From the NCBI GenBank assembly GCA_024399495.1, contig JAKSNY010000020.1, positions 1-35,368 of the forward strand: a stretch of DNA of 35,368 nucleotides, read 5' to 3'. The stretch is from Paludibacteraceae bacterium. Its GTDB lineage: Bacteria; Bacteroidota; Bacteroidia; Bacteroidales; Paludibacteraceae. Positions 1 to 9,092 of the stretch are shown here, piece after piece. Every line of letters starts with the position of its first letter. Within the stretch, counting starts at the first letter, position 1. The notes under the pieces are model-generated. The model worked only from the letters and a program-made list of their open reading frames with translations. It had not been told where the DNA came from and did not search any database. A program made the translations under genes and the position numbers.

Positions 1-106
1 CGGCATTTATAACGGTCATGAGATGCCAAGTGATGACTATTGGTACATAATAACGATAGAAGAGATTAGAAAGCAAATTAAAGGACATTTTGTTTTGAAA
101 AGATAG
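1..106 (+). CDS. C-terminus of a type IX secretion cargo protein (type B sorting domain), partial
   Basis: This is the last 34 codons of a gene that begins left of the window, read in the frame starting at base 2 and ending in TAG at 104-106. The peptide runs GIYNGHEMPSDDYWYII and ends KGHFVLKR. It closely resembles the end of the intact cargo protein at 30549-32000 (GIYNGHDMPMTDYWYVI, ending SGHFTLKR). This is the conserved end of the gliding-motility-associated, type B C-terminal domain that directs proteins through the type IX secretion system. The stop codon overlaps the GTG start of the PorP/SprF gene by one base. Large type B cargo genes next to a PorP/SprF gene are a recurring pairing in Bacteroidota, as in SprB/SprF. 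The cargo's own function lies outside the window. Confidence 0.85.
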   Translation, partial: GIYNGHEMPSDDYWYIITIEEIRKQIKGHFVLKR

Positions 107-1080
107 TGAAAGCAAAAAGATTTATTTTAGCAATATTTATTGCTGTTTTAGGACTTGGTGCTGTATATGCACAAGATGAGTTGATATACAGCCAGTATCA
201 TTTTAACTACTATTTGGTTAATCCGGCTTTAGCGGGGGCTGAGCCTTGTCATCACCTTATGCTTTCAAACAGAATGCAGTGGGTAGGTATGAAGGATTTT
301 CCGATGACCCAATTGCTTACTTATAAGGGCAGAGTTTGGAAGAACATAGGAATAGGTGCATACTTGTATAATGACCGAAACGGCTACTCCAATAAAGCGG
401 GCGGTCAGGCTACGTTTGCATATCATATACCTTTGTCAAGTGGCCGTCAGTATTCAAAAAAGGCGTCATACGACCGTCAGCTCTCTTTTGGTGTGTCATT
501 AAAAGTTAATTATTTCTATATCAACACAAAAAAATTATATGATGCCGATCCTACCGCACAGGTTGACCCTGCTTTTGCAAATACAGACGGTATAGGTGTT
601 AATGCCAATTTTGGTGTGTATTATAAGGATAATGGAGGATTTGTGGGATTGTCTTTGACAAACTTGATTCCTACAACGTCTGATATCTACGGTGACAAGG
701 AGTTACCGGCACCTCTTACCGGTTTCTTGTTTGGCGGTTATACATTTGACATAGGTGCCAGACGTGACAAATATATAGAACCTATGGTTATGCTAAAGAT
801 GAACAAGTACTTGGAGGTTGGAATGGATGTAAATCTAAAGTATGGACACGAGGTTACGCGTGACTGGGGCTATTGGGTTCAGTTGGCTTATCGCCACAGT
901 TGGAACACGAACAATATTCAAGCCATGCAGCTTATGCCTATGTGCAGTTTCCACTGGAAAGGGCTTAATGTGGGCTACTGTTTTGGTCTTGATTTAAATA
1001 ATCTTGTAACGCAAAATGGTGGTACACACGAGATTATGATTGGATACAGTTTCTGCCCAATAAAGCACTTCTGCCGCTAA
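106..1080 (+). CDS. PorP/SprF family type IX secretion outer-membrane protein
   Basis: This 324-aa protein opens with a signal peptide (MKAKRFILAIFIAVLGLGAVYA, cleaved before QDE) and then has the family's hallmark start, YSQYHFNYYLVNPALAGA at about residues 29-46. The rest is rich in alternating aromatic and glycine residues, as expected of an outer-membrane beta-barrel. Members of this family work with type IX secretion and are often specific to one type B cargo protein encoded beside them; SprF is needed to secrete SprB. The GTG start overlaps the TAG of the upstream cargo gene (TAGTG), so translation is probably coupled. The GH32 gene follows after 5 bp in the same direction. Family assignment is firm. 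Pairing with the upstream cargo is inferred from adjacency. Confidence 0.93.
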   Translation: MKAKRFILAIFIAVLGLGAVYAQDELIYSQYHFNYYLVNPALAGAEPCHHLMLSNRMQWVGMKDFPMTQLLTYKGRVWKNIGIGAYLYNDRNGYSNKAGGQATFAYHIPLSSGRQYSKKASYDRQLSFGVSLKVNYFYINTKKLYDADPTAQVDPAFANTDGIGVNANFGVYYKDNGGFVGLSLTNLIPTTSDIYGDKELPAPLTGFLFGGYTFDIGARRDKYIEPMVMLKMNKYLEVGMDVNLKYGHEVTRDWGYWVQLAYRHSWNTNNIQAMQLMPMCSFHWKGLNVGYCFGLDLNNLVTQNGGTHEIMIGYSFCPIKHFCR

Positions 1081-1085
1081 TTTGT

Positions 1086-2849
1086 ATGAAAGCAACCGCT
1101 AAACTTGTATTTTTGTTTTTACTCTTGTTCTCAAGTGGTGTCTATGCACTTGATATTAGATTTTCAGGTACGGGTAATGTAATAGTATCTGGTTGTAAAT
1201 CAAGATACATTATTTTACCTATAGAGGAGAGTGTAGAGGAGTGTACTGCTGAGATTATTAATGGTTGTATAAAAAAAGAGTCTTTTACTGTTAGGCTGGC
1301 AAAAAACAATGTTGATTATTTTGTTCCGGTTTTGGTCAGAGGGGGTGATGTGTTGAACATTATATCTGCCGATGACCGTTTAGGTGACTATATTTGTTGG
1401 AAAGAGGTTTATGAATCGGACACTTTTGATACCTCTAACAAGGAGATTTACAGACCTGTTTACCACCATTCACCGTTATATGGGTGGATGAACGACCCTA
1501 ACGGAATGTTTTATGACCCTGTTAATGGATTGTGGCATTTATATTATCAGTATAATCCGTATGGTTCGGTATGGGGCAATATGACATGGGGACATTCTGT
1601 ATCGTCAGATTTAATTCATTGGGAAAACAAAGGTAGGGCTATAAATGCAGATGCGTGGGGAATGATTTTCTCTGGTAGTGCGGTTGTTGATACTGCAAAT
1701 GTTTCAGGTTTTGGAAGAAATGCTGTAATTGCAATGTACACATCGGCTGGCAAAAGTCAAACACAATCAATTTCTTATAGTTTAGACGGAGGTTACACAT
1801 TTATTCCATATACAAATAACCCTGTTCTTACCGATTCCAATCCCGATTTTAGAGACCCGAAACTTTTTTACAACAGGCAACGCGGATTGTGGTCTGTGAT
1901 TTTATCGTGCGGACAACAGGTAAAGTTTTATTCTTCAAAAGATTTTAAGCACTGGACATTTGACAGTTCTTTTGGAACTGGGTATGGTTGCCACGATGGA
2001 GTGTGGGAATGCCCTGATTTATTTGAACTTCCTGTAAAGGGTACAAAAGAAAAACTGTGGGTGCTGTTGGTTAATATAAATCCTGGCGGAGTATGGGGAG
2101 GCAGTGCCACTCAGTATTTTATAGGCAAGTATGATGGCTATAAGTTTACATCTATACAAAAAGATGTTAAATGGATGGATGCCGGGAAAGACCACTATGC
2201 CACAGTTAGTTTTTATGGAGCACCCGATGGAAGAACTATGGCAATGGCTTGGATGTCAAATTGGCAGTATGCTAACATAGTCCCCACAAAACAATTCCGT
2301 TCACAAAATTCGTTAGTACGTGATTTGGGGTTATACAAGGATATAAATGGTGTGTATTGGTTATCTGTCCTGCCATCAAAAGAGTATGATAAGTTATCGG
2401 GTGAAAAATTGAATAAGTTTGAATCTAAGGTTGGATCTGATGGAGTGGTTGTTAGTATAAAAGATGCTCCAAGTGTGTTTAATCTTGATTTAAAAAATAT
2501 AAGTGCAGGTAAAGCAAAGGTTGAGCTATATAACGATGATAATGATACCATAAAATTTGTTTATGATTTTAAAGCGTCATCTTTTTTATTAGAAAGGGGA
2601 GACCAAAATGTTAGTGCTGATTTTGCAGTTAAGGAGTTTGTGTACATTCCTAAAATAAAACAAAAGTACTCTGACGTTTCGTTTGATGTTTTTTTAGATA
2701 ATTGCAGTCTTGAGATTTTTGAGACTCATGGCAGAATGTCTTCCACAAACCTGATATTTCCCAAAAAAATGTATTCTCATATACGTTTCACCTCTGACAA
2801 GGGATATTTTACCGCAAACATCTTACAGAGAGCGGTTAATCTGAAATAA
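1086..2849 (+). CDS. Secreted glycoside hydrolase family 32 (fructan or sucrose hydrolase)
   Basis: This 587-aa protein has a signal peptide (MKATAKLVFLFLLLFSSGVYA) and an N-terminal beta-rich segment of about 100 residues that is common in Bacteroidota GH32 proteins. The five-bladed propeller of GH32 follows. Its diagnostic motifs are all present: WMNDPNG at 134-140 with nucleophile Asp137, RDP at 256-258 with the transition-state stabiliser Asp257, and WECPD at 307-311 with acid/base Glu308. The C-terminal part forms the beta-sandwich module. The enzyme releases fructose from levan, inulin or sucrose; linkage preference cannot be read from these motifs. It lies 5 bp after PorP/SprF and 4 bp before a fructokinase, so fructose release and phosphorylation are co-transcribed. 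No type IX sorting domain is visible at its C-terminus, so periplasmic or Sec-secreted location is likely. Confidence 0.93.
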   Translation: MKATAKLVFLFLLLFSSGVYALDIRFSGTGNVIVSGCKSRYIILPIEESVEECTAEIINGCIKKESFTVRLAKNNVDYFVPVLVRGGDVLNIISADDRLGDYICWKEVYESDTFDTSNKEIYRPVYHHSPLYGWMNDPNGMFYDPVNGLWHLYYQYNPYGSVWGNMTWGHSVSSDLIHWENKGRAINADAWGMIFSGSAVVDTANVSGFGRNAVIAMYTSAGKSQTQSISYSLDGGYTFIPYTNNPVLTDSNPDFRDPKLFYNRQRGLWSVILSCGQQVKFYSSKDFKHWTFDSSFGTGYGCHDGVWECPDLFELPVKGTKEKLWVLLVNINPGGVWGGSATQYFIGKYDGYKFTSIQKDVKWMDAGKDHYATVSFYGAPDGRTMAMAWMSNWQYANIVPTKQFRSQNSLVRDLGLYKDINGVYWLSVLPSKEYDKLSGEKLNKFESKVGSDGVVVSIKDAPSVFNLDLKNISAGKAKVELYNDDNDTIKFVYDFKASSFLLERGDQNVSADFAVKEFVYIPKIKQKYSDVSFDVFLDNCSLEIFETHGRMSSTNLIFPKKMYSHIRFTSDKGYFTANILQRAVNLK

Positions 2850-2853
2850 GTTT

Positions 2854-3726
2854 ATGATAAGAGATAATATTGTAGTGGGTATAGGGGAGGTCCTGTGGGA
2901 TTGTTTGCCAAGTGGCAGGCAACTTGGTGGCGCTCCTGCTAATTTTGCTTACCATGTCTCGCAGTTTGGCTTGCCAGCGTATGTTGTAAGTGCTGTTGGA
3001 AAGGATTCGTTAGGCGATGAAATTAAGAGTTTGCTTTTAGAAAAGAATCTTAATTTGTGCTTGGCAGACAGTAATAAACCAACGGGAACGGTACAAGTAT
3101 CGATTAATGAAAAAGGAGTACCTCAGTATGATATTTGCAAGAATGTGGCGTGGGATAATATTCCTTTTACTGCTGACTTGCGAGTTTTGGCAGAGAAAAT
3201 ATCTGCTGTCTGTTTTGGGTCTTTGGCACAAAGGAATGAGTTGTCAAGAAACACAATATTAAGTTTTATTGATTCAATGCCTAATAGCTCTTTAAAGGTG
3301 TTTGATATTAATCTTAGACAAAATTACTACTCAAAACATATAATAGAAACTTCTTTGCGTCTTTGCAATATATTGAAAATAAACGATGAAGAGTTGGATA
3401 TTTTGCAGGTAATGCTTGAGGATAATGGTGATGCAAAATCTTTCTGCAATAAATTGATGAATGACTTCCATATTAATATCATTGTTCTTACTTGTGGCGA
3501 AAATGGTAGTTATGTGTATGGAAATAATGATGAAGAGGTATCTTTTATTGAAACTCCTAAAGTTAAGGTTGTTGATACTGTGGGTGCGGGAGATAGCTTT
3601 ACTGCCGCATTTGTGGCTTCCTTGCTTAAGGGGAAATCTTTATGCGAGGCACATAAAACAGCGGTGGATATATCTGCGTTTGTATGCACAAGATGTGGTG
3701 CAATGCCGTCTTATATAAAAAAATAG
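2854..3726 (+). CDS. PfkB-family carbohydrate kinase, probable fructokinase
   Basis: This 290-aa cytoplasmic sugar kinase of the ribokinase/PfkB fold carries both family signatures. The first is the N-terminal GGAPANFA (25-32), which contacts sugar. The second is the C-terminal DTVGAGDSF (241-249), containing the anion hole and catalytic base Asp247. Overall layout and the GEVLWDCLP start match Bacteroidota fructokinases that pair with GH32 genes. It begins 4 bp after the GH32 stop and would phosphorylate the fructose that enzyme releases. Its TAG stop lies inside a strong hairpin terminator. Fructose specificity is inferred from context; other ketose or ribose specificity is possible from motifs alone. 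Confidence 0.9.
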   Translation: MIRDNIVVGIGEVLWDCLPSGRQLGGAPANFAYHVSQFGLPAYVVSAVGKDSLGDEIKSLLLEKNLNLCLADSNKPTGTVQVSINEKGVPQYDICKNVAWDNIPFTADLRVLAEKISAVCFGSLAQRNELSRNTILSFIDSMPNSSLKVFDINLRQNYYSKHIIETSLRLCNILKINDEELDILQVMLEDNGDAKSFCNKLMNDFHINIIVLTCGENGSYVYGNNDEEVSFIETPKVKVVDTVGAGDSFTAAFVASLLKGKSLCEAHKTAVDISAFVCTRCGAMPSYIKK

Positions 3727-3748
3727 CGGTTATTCAACCGCTATTTTT
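3719..3748. terminator. Bidirectional intrinsic terminator between convergent genes
   Basis: A perfect 13-bp stem (AAAAATAGCGGTT paired with its complement) closes on the 4-base loop ATTC. It has A-runs on the left and T-runs on the right, so it can terminate both strands. The stop codons of both convergent genes (fructokinase TAG at 3724-3726, CotH protein TAA at 3732-3730) lie inside the stem. Confidence 0.9.
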
Positions 3749-6700
3749 TGTTTGTTGCCATTGGCATTTACTATGTAAATACCTGCAGTATTGACTTTCT
3801 GAATCCTTTTACCTTGTGAAATGGTACTGCCGTCAAGTTTATTAATGCTTATATCGTCAGTGTCGCAGTTCTCAATATGGATTGTCTTGTCCTTTGCATA
3901 AACAATTACTTGATTCTCTTGATTAGAAGGCTCTTCTGTGCTTATTGGTTCAAAATATGCAGTATATTCCTGGTCAGTACAAACATCCTCTATTGTTCTG
4001 ATTGCCGAATCGTCACCATCATTCCATTCTGTAAAGTTGTAACCTGCGTTTGCTGTTGCGGTTATTTCAACATCAGAGCCTATATAGTATTCTCCGCCGC
4101 CTGAAACGGAACCCATCTCATCATCATTAGATGAAACAGATACTGTTATTTTGTCTATCAGAATCTCTTTCTCTATGCTATAAGACATACATTTGCAAAT
4201 GCTTGATGTAAGGAGACATTTATATGTTCCTACATTCTTTTTGCTTATGGCGTTGATTGTATAGGTGCTTCCTGTAGCCCCGTCAATTATTTTCCACTCT
4301 TTGTCACCGTCTTTTTTGAAATACCATTGATATGTGTATTCGCCTTCTCCGTTTGCTTGCGCTGTAAGCTCAAGTTTGTCTCCTATTTTATTTACATTGC
4401 CCCCAGATATAGACGCACTTTTAAGCACTTGTGGGTATTCGCTGATTAAAGCACCAAAATTTGCACGTCTGCGTGTAACCCAATCTGTTATAACCTCGGG
4501 TCTGCTATCTTTACCTAAAGATGTTATGAAATTATCAATATGAGAGTATATTGAGGCGTCTGTCAAGGCTCCGCCCTCAGCAATGTGTTTCTCCCAACGG
4601 TATCTGATCATTGCCTTGAAGCAATCATCTCCCATAAGTCCGTTGCCACCGACTGTTTCTCTGTCTTTCCCATTCCACCAGAATGGTATGGTGAATGGGT
4701 CATTATGAACAAAGTCGTTGTCATATAGGTAACCATGTGTGCTGGTGCAACCTTTCTCCTCACGTTGGTAGCCGTTTGCGTTGAATCCTAATTCCATATC
4801 CCACAATGGCTGTGCCTGTATTTTGCTTGATTTGTCATAAAGTACGTATTGCTGGGACAAACGGTAACCGTCAATGTTCTTCACAAACTCATTTATTATG
4901 AAATTATCCGCCCAAGACTCATAGTCAAGGTGCTTGCGCACTTCCACATAATTATTTTGTGCCAAAGCCCCCTCAAATGTGTTTATCTTATCTCTAAGGT
5001 AGTCTATTCTGCTGTTCCATGTCTGCTCTGTAAACTCTTCTTCGTCCCATTCAGGGAAAACAACTTCATAGCCTTGATCTACAACAAGACCGTATGTGTG
5101 TATGTCTTTCCAGCCTGTTCTGTCTGAACCGAAGCAGTTTCTTCCACCGTCTGTTGTGCCATATCTATCCACTAAGTCTGTTCTGTCAAATTTAAAGATG
5201 TATCCGTCATCTGCAACTTGAACTCTGCTGTCTTGTTCTTTAACCTTCTCCATAAATACGTAAACGCCCAAGTCTTTACCATCTACATACAGTCTTACGT
5301 ATCTTGCGTGAGGGTTCCAAAGTCCGGTCATATCCTCATACATACGCATTGTCAGAATGTTTCTCATTTTAGTGTCATCACCCTCTGCCGCATATAGAAT
5401 GAAATCCTTGTCTTTTGTGTCATTGATGTTGAACATTTTCTTTTTGTCTTTTACCCATGTACCCTTATTAGTACACTCGTCCGCTCCGACAACAAATGCG
5501 TAACTTTTGCGTGCATTACCCATACTGGAAGAACCTCTATAATTCATTCTTGCTTTTCTGTCATAGTACAAACGGTCTGGATTGTTCAAATCTTCTTCTG
5601 TATAGGTTATAGAGGTGTCGTCGGTAGAGGTCTCGTCCCATAAAATCTTAACGTCAACGCTGCGTTTTGCTTTGCCGGCTGCAAGTGCCTCATTGCTTGA
5701 CAGGAATCCATCGTATGGCTCAACAGGAAATTCCTTTTCATCTGTTCTTACAATAATCACAGGTAGTTTTGATGAAATAGTTACGGTTTCGCCGTATTCT
5801 TGAGTTACTTCAATTGTATTTGAATATGTACTGTATTCTTTCAGAGTGGTTTTGTCCTGACGGCTTACTTGACAGCGGTATTGCGCTGGCTTTATTGGTC
5901 TGATATTGTTAGTGTTGTTCTTTTTTCCGTCTTTATATTTGCTCCATGTGGCACCGTTGTCAGTGGAGATTTGCCATAGGTAAGAGCAATCACCTGTATA
6001 TTCGTCACTGTCCAAACCGCCGTTGTCACTTACATATAATGATGCAAAATCTGTGGCATCTTGTGGGTTAACGGAATTATGATGTGCTTTTATTGTGGCT
6101 TGTGCTATAGGTTTGTCTGCAAATGAGTATTCACCTGTCTGACTGCTAAGGCACATAAGGTCAAAGTCTGAATCTGTAAGTGCAACCTCACTAAGAAGTG
6201 TGTATGCAAAGTATGTTATGGTTGCTCCTTCAACATTGACCGACGCAGGTATTGTTCCTGAATATGATGTTCCGCTTCCGGTCAGGACTCCTGATGTGTA
6301 GTTTTGACCGTCTGTTGAATATGCGAAACGTACATTTTCAGAAGCATTCTTACTTTCTGACAATGTTATGGAAACGGTTGCATCTTTGCCTTTCTCCGGA
6401 TTCTGACATGTGGCTGATGTGATTGCAACTGGTTTGAAATCTGTTTCTATTGCAATAAACTTGTTATTTGCATCAGCGTTTTTACGGGAAATGTTTACCG
6501 TGTAGTATTTTCCAGCATAAACTTGAATACGCAGGTTCTTAGCGTCGGCATTTCCGTAAACGGCTTCTTCCACAGTGTTGACAGAGACTGTTTTTTCTTC
6601 TGATGCGGAACCTGCCCATTGTGTGTTCCAGCCACTTGCTCCGTATGCGAATTTAAGCCAAGCCAGTGAGTCTTTGTGTGCGGATATGACTTTGCAGGCA

Positions 6701-6864
6701 ACATCCTGACTTGTCCTTTTGCAGACGGTCATATTGGAACCCGATGGTTCACTACTTGATAACTCGTTAAACACTTTTGCACTACCTACAAGGTAATCAG
6801 GTTGTGCACATAAAAAAGAAGCACTCAAAAAAAACAGACTTACCGCTGTTAAAAACTTTTTCAT
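3730..6864 (-). CDS. CotH kinase-domain protein with Ig-like, InlB-type repeat and type IX type A sorting domain
   Basis: This large 1044-aa secreted protein begins with a signal peptide (MKKFLTAVSLFFLSASFLCA, before QPDY). Residues 25-355 form beta-sandwich modules. A CotH kinase domain spans about 365-805, with NYRGSSSMGNARKSY at 441-455, a VRLYVDGKDLGVYVFMEKV stretch near 523-541, and LWDMELGF near 687-694, where the family normally has an acidic metal-binding motif. An Ig-like domain (about 815-900) and an InlB B-repeat-like segment (about 905-973, GYNFTEWNDG) follow. The last 60 residues resemble a type A type IX sorting domain (AGIYIVNANGNKQKIAVE). CotH proteins are atypical kinases; the Bacteroidales versions have no established substrate. 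A good Bacteroidota promoter lies upstream. Confidence 0.87.
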   Translation of the reverse strand: MKKFLTAVSLFFLSASFLCAQPDYLVGSAKVFNELSSSEPSGSNMTVCKRTSQDVACKVISAHKDSLAWLKFAYGASGWNTQWAGSASEEKTVSVNTVEEAVYGNADAKNLRIQVYAGKYYTVNISRKNADANNKFIAIETDFKPVAITSATCQNPEKGKDATVSITLSESKNASENVRFAYSTDGQNYTSGVLTGSGTSYSGTIPASVNVEGATITYFAYTLLSEVALTDSDFDLMCLSSQTGEYSFADKPIAQATIKAHHNSVNPQDATDFASLYVSDNGGLDSDEYTGDCSYLWQISTDNGATWSKYKDGKKNNTNNIRPIKPAQYRCQVSRQDKTTLKEYSTYSNTIEVTQEYGETVTISSKLPVIIVRTDEKEFPVEPYDGFLSSNEALAAGKAKRSVDVKILWDETSTDDTSITYTEEDLNNPDRLYYDRKARMNYRGSSSMGNARKSYAFVVGADECTNKGTWVKDKKKMFNINDTKDKDFILYAAEGDDTKMRNILTMRMYEDMTGLWNPHARYVRLYVDGKDLGVYVFMEKVKEQDSRVQVADDGYIFKFDRTDLVDRYGTTDGGRNCFGSDRTGWKDIHTYGLVVDQGYEVVFPEWDEEEFTEQTWNSRIDYLRDKINTFEGALAQNNYVEVRKHLDYESWADNFIINEFVKNIDGYRLSQQYVLYDKSSKIQAQPLWDMELGFNANGYQREEKGCTSTHGYLYDNDFVHNDPFTIPFWWNGKDRETVGGNGLMGDDCFKAMIRYRWEKHIAEGGALTDASIYSHIDNFITSLGKDSRPEVITDWVTRRRANFGALISEYPQVLKSASISGGNVNKIGDKLELTAQANGEGEYTYQWYFKKDGDKEWKIIDGATGSTYTINAISKKNVGTYKCLLTSSICKCMSYSIEKEILIDKITVSVSSNDDEMGSVSGGGEYYIGSDVEITATANAGYNFTEWNDGDDSAIRTIEDVCTDQEYTAYFEPISTEEPSNQENQVIVYAKDKTIHIENCDTDDISINKLDGSTISQGKRIQKVNTAGIYIVNANGNKQKIAVE

Positions 6865-6912
6865 AATAATAATAATTTAAAGCGTGTTTTTAAGGGGGAA
6901 GTCTTTTCGTGT

Positions 6913-6944
6913 GCAAATGTATGAAAAAAATGTTAACAAAGCAA
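6913..6944 (-). promoter_or_regulatory. Promoter of the CotH-domain gene
   Basis: On the minus strand TACATTTGC (plus 6921-6913) is preceded by TTG (6944-6942) with 20 bp between them. This matches the Bacteroidota -7 and -33 elements closely and lies about 50 bp upstream of the ATG at 6864. Confidence 0.75.
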
Positions 6945-6962
6945 GAAAAATTGTGTTTTTAT

Positions 6963-6993
6963 TTTGTTTTTATCTTGTTTAATTGTAAATTCG
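6963..6993 (+). promoter_or_regulatory. Probable promoter of the dGTPase-like gene
   Basis: TTTG (6963-6966) is followed after 19 bp by TAAATTCG (6986-6993), one mismatch from TAnnTTTG. The predicted transcription start falls within a few bases of the ATG at 7001, so the leader would be extremely short or absent. Confidence 0.45.
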
Positions 6994-7000
6994 CAGTATT

Positions 7001-8227
7001 ATGAATGAGTTTAAAAATGTAGCGGCATGCAATAGTGATGAGCGTCTTACGCACAGGGAATTGCCTATATATAAGACCGATGGTGACGTGCGTTCTGATT
7101 TTGACAGGGATTATACCCGTATTCTTCACTCTTTCGGGTTCAGAAGGCTAAAGCATAAGACACAGGTTTTCTTTGGCGGTGCAGGTAACGACCATATCTG
7201 CACGCGTATGGAGCATGTAACTCATGTGGGGTCGGTGGCGTTCACATTGGCTGAGGCATTGGGGCTTAATCTGGAACTTGTAAAGGCTATATCGCTTGGG
7301 CATGACCTTGGTCACGCCCCGTTTGGACATCATGGAGAGACGGTCTTGAACAATATTACCAATAAATATCTAAATGAGTCTTTTTGGCATGAGCGTAACG
7401 GACTGCATTTTATAGATGATATAGAGTTGCTTCCTGACCATCATGAGTGTATGCAGAACCTGAATCTTACATACGCTGTAAGAGACGGCATAATCTCACA
7501 TTGCGGGGAGATAGATGAGAGCAGTCTTAAACCACGCTCTCAGTATATGGATTTAAATGATTTTAATAAACCGGGTCAGTATCAGGCTTACACTTGGGAG
7601 GGCTGTGTGGTTAAACTGTCGGATAAAATCGCCTATTTAGGCAGGGATATTGAAGACGCCTCTATTCTTGGCTATTTTGATGATGTGCAGAAGGCTGAGT
7701 TGCGTTCAATGTCGGCGGCATTGGGCAATGGGGAATCAATAAACACTACATCAATAATTCATAACCTTATTTTTGATATTTGCCGTAACAGTTCGCCTGA
7801 AGAGGGTTTGTGCTTCAGCCCTGATATGTATGACTTGCTGTGTAATATAAAGCAGTTCAATAGTATTAACATATATCAGAGTCCACGCCTTGAGACTTAC
7901 AGAAAATACGCGGCACTTATTATAAATGAGTTGTTCCGTGTGCTGATGGAGTACTATAAGAGCAGTGATACAGTGCATCTTATGGCAGAACGCCGTTTTG
8001 ACGGTTTTGGTTTTGTACGTGAGTTTGCAGAATGGGTTACAATGTATTGTGATGGTGGCATCGGGGAGGAGTCACTACTGAAAATACCGTACAAGGATTT
8101 GCATAACAAAAAAATCTACGGTGCGTTAGACGCACCGCAGTTATATGTCAGGGCGGTGGTTGACTACATATCGGGTATGACAGACCTCTATGCCCAGAAA
8201 TCTTTTGAAGAGTTGCTAAAGTGCTAA
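7001..8227 (+). CDS. dgt: dGTPase-like HD-domain triphosphohydrolase
   Basis: This 408-aa protein belongs to the HD-domain deoxynucleoside triphosphate triphosphohydrolases, which cleave dGTP or other dNTPs to the nucleoside plus tripolyphosphate. The FRRLKHKTQVFF segment (about 47-58) and the metal-binding HD set are visible: His72 in TRMEHVTHV, His101-Asp102 in LGHDLGHAPFGHHGE, and Asp208 in KLSDKIAY. The spacing matches the Dgt family. Such enzymes keep dNTP pools balanced and in some bacteria limit phage replication. The gene appears monocistronic, divergent from the CotH gene, and ends 20 bp from a convergent outer-membrane protein gene. Family membership is firm; substrate preference is not determined by sequence. 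Confidence 0.9.
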   Translation: MNEFKNVAACNSDERLTHRELPIYKTDGDVRSDFDRDYTRILHSFGFRRLKHKTQVFFGGAGNDHICTRMEHVTHVGSVAFTLAEALGLNLELVKAISLGHDLGHAPFGHHGETVLNNITNKYLNESFWHERNGLHFIDDIELLPDHHECMQNLNLTYAVRDGIISHCGEIDESSLKPRSQYMDLNDFNKPGQYQAYTWEGCVVKLSDKIAYLGRDIEDASILGYFDDVQKAELRSMSAALGNGESINTTSIIHNLIFDICRNSSPEEGLCFSPDMYDLLCNIKQFNSINIYQSPRLETYRKYAALIINELFRVLMEYYKSSDTVHLMAERRFDGFGFVREFAEWVTMYCDGGIGEESLLKIPYKDLHNKKIYGALDAPQLYVRAVVDYISGMTDLYAQKSFEELLKC

Positions 8228-8246
8228 GACAGTATATATTTGTATT

Positions 8247-8951
8247 TTATTTAAATGTATAGCCTATCGCTAATTTTAACTGATGGTTGCGTAAGGCGAA
8301 GTCTTTTCTAAAATCTGAATCCTTACTTAAATTAACCAAGCCAAAATCAACTCCTAAACGGAAATAAAGTTGTTTCCAAGATGCGCCGGCTCCAAAACCC
8401 AAACCTAAATCAAAACAACTGTACCTATCGTCTTTATCCATCTTATATTTAGTCTTATTTCCATCAGCATCACGTACTATCACATTTCCTGAAATACAGT
8501 GAACATCATTCTTACATTTTTTCATATCTGCTGCTGTAGAACGCATTCTGTTAACCCAATCCAAATGGAAATTAAGAACAGGACCTGCAAATGCAAAAAC
8601 GCCCCAATCATTGTTAATCATGTGCTTGTACTCTACGCGTAGCGGTATCTCAAGATTATGCATCTCAGACCAAGACTTTGTTTTAGTGCTGGATTCCTTA
8701 ATAATTTTACTTGCCGTAAACTGATAAAATAAAGCGGTTCCTATTCCTAAACCTTTAACTTTTGGGAAATAGTAATCCAATACAGGTCCAACGTGGAAAC
8801 CATCATAATTACCAAAACCACCGCTATTAGTGTCTTTTGTTTTTGTAACAAGCCAATTGTGGTCATAACCAAACTCAGCACTAATGTGAAGCTGAGCAAA
8901 CATTGATGTTGTAAACACTGACACCAATGCAATTAGTAAAAATCTCTTCAT
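8247..8951 (-). CDS. Outer-membrane beta-barrel protein (porin-like family)
   Basis: I start this 234-aa protein at the ATG at 8951, because MKRFLLIALVSVFTTSMFA is a textbook signal peptide followed by QLHISAEFGYDH. An upstream in-frame start would add a charged extension that overlaps the promoter. The mature part has alternating hydrophobic strands (for example YFRLGVDFGLVNL), glycine-aromatic turns, and ends in KLAIGYTFK, with the aromatic residue near the C-terminus typical of outer-membrane barrels. It resembles the small PorT/OmpW-like barrels abundant in Bacteroidota, whose specific roles are mostly unknown. It is a single gene with its own promoter. Confidence 0.82.
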   Translation of the reverse strand: MKRFLLIALVSVFTTSMFAQLHISAEFGYDHNWLVTKTKDTNSGGFGNYDGFHVGPVLDYYFPKVKGLGIGTALFYQFTASKIIKESSTKTKSWSEMHNLEIPLRVEYKHMINNDWGVFAFAGPVLNFHLDWVNRMRSTAADMKKCKNDVHCISGNVIVRDADGNKTKYKMDKDDRYSCFDLGLGFGAGASWKQLYFRLGVDFGLVNLSKDSDFRKDFALRNHQLKLAIGYTFK

Positions 8952-8974
8952 AATTATTTGTTTTTTTCTACGTC

Positions 8975-9007
8975 GCAAATGTAGCAAATAAATTTAATAT
9001 TCACAAA
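8975..9007 (-). promoter_or_regulatory. Promoter of the outer-membrane barrel gene
   Basis: On the minus strand TTTG (9007-9004) is followed after exactly 20 bp by TACATTTGC (8983-8975). This is an excellent Bacteroidota promoter that also excludes the longer reading-frame start at 8987. Confidence 0.8.
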
Positions 9008-9023
9008 TATTTTTGTAAATTTG
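8993..9023 (+). promoter_or_regulatory. Probable promoter of the purine permease gene
   Basis: TAAATTTG (9016-9023) matches the -7 consensus, with a weak TTTA (8993-8996) at the -33 position. It is divergent from and overlaps the promoter of the outer-membrane gene. The leader to the ATG at 9093 would be about 60 bases. Confidence 0.45.
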
Positions 9024-9092
9024 TGGCTCTTATGAAACGCATATATTATTATGTAACATAGTCGTATCATTTCCAATACAAAAATTTATAAT

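Noticed and set aside
8952-8987. N-terminal extension of the outer-membrane protein
   Set aside because: It overlaps the -7 element and would place charged residues before an otherwise normal signal peptide.
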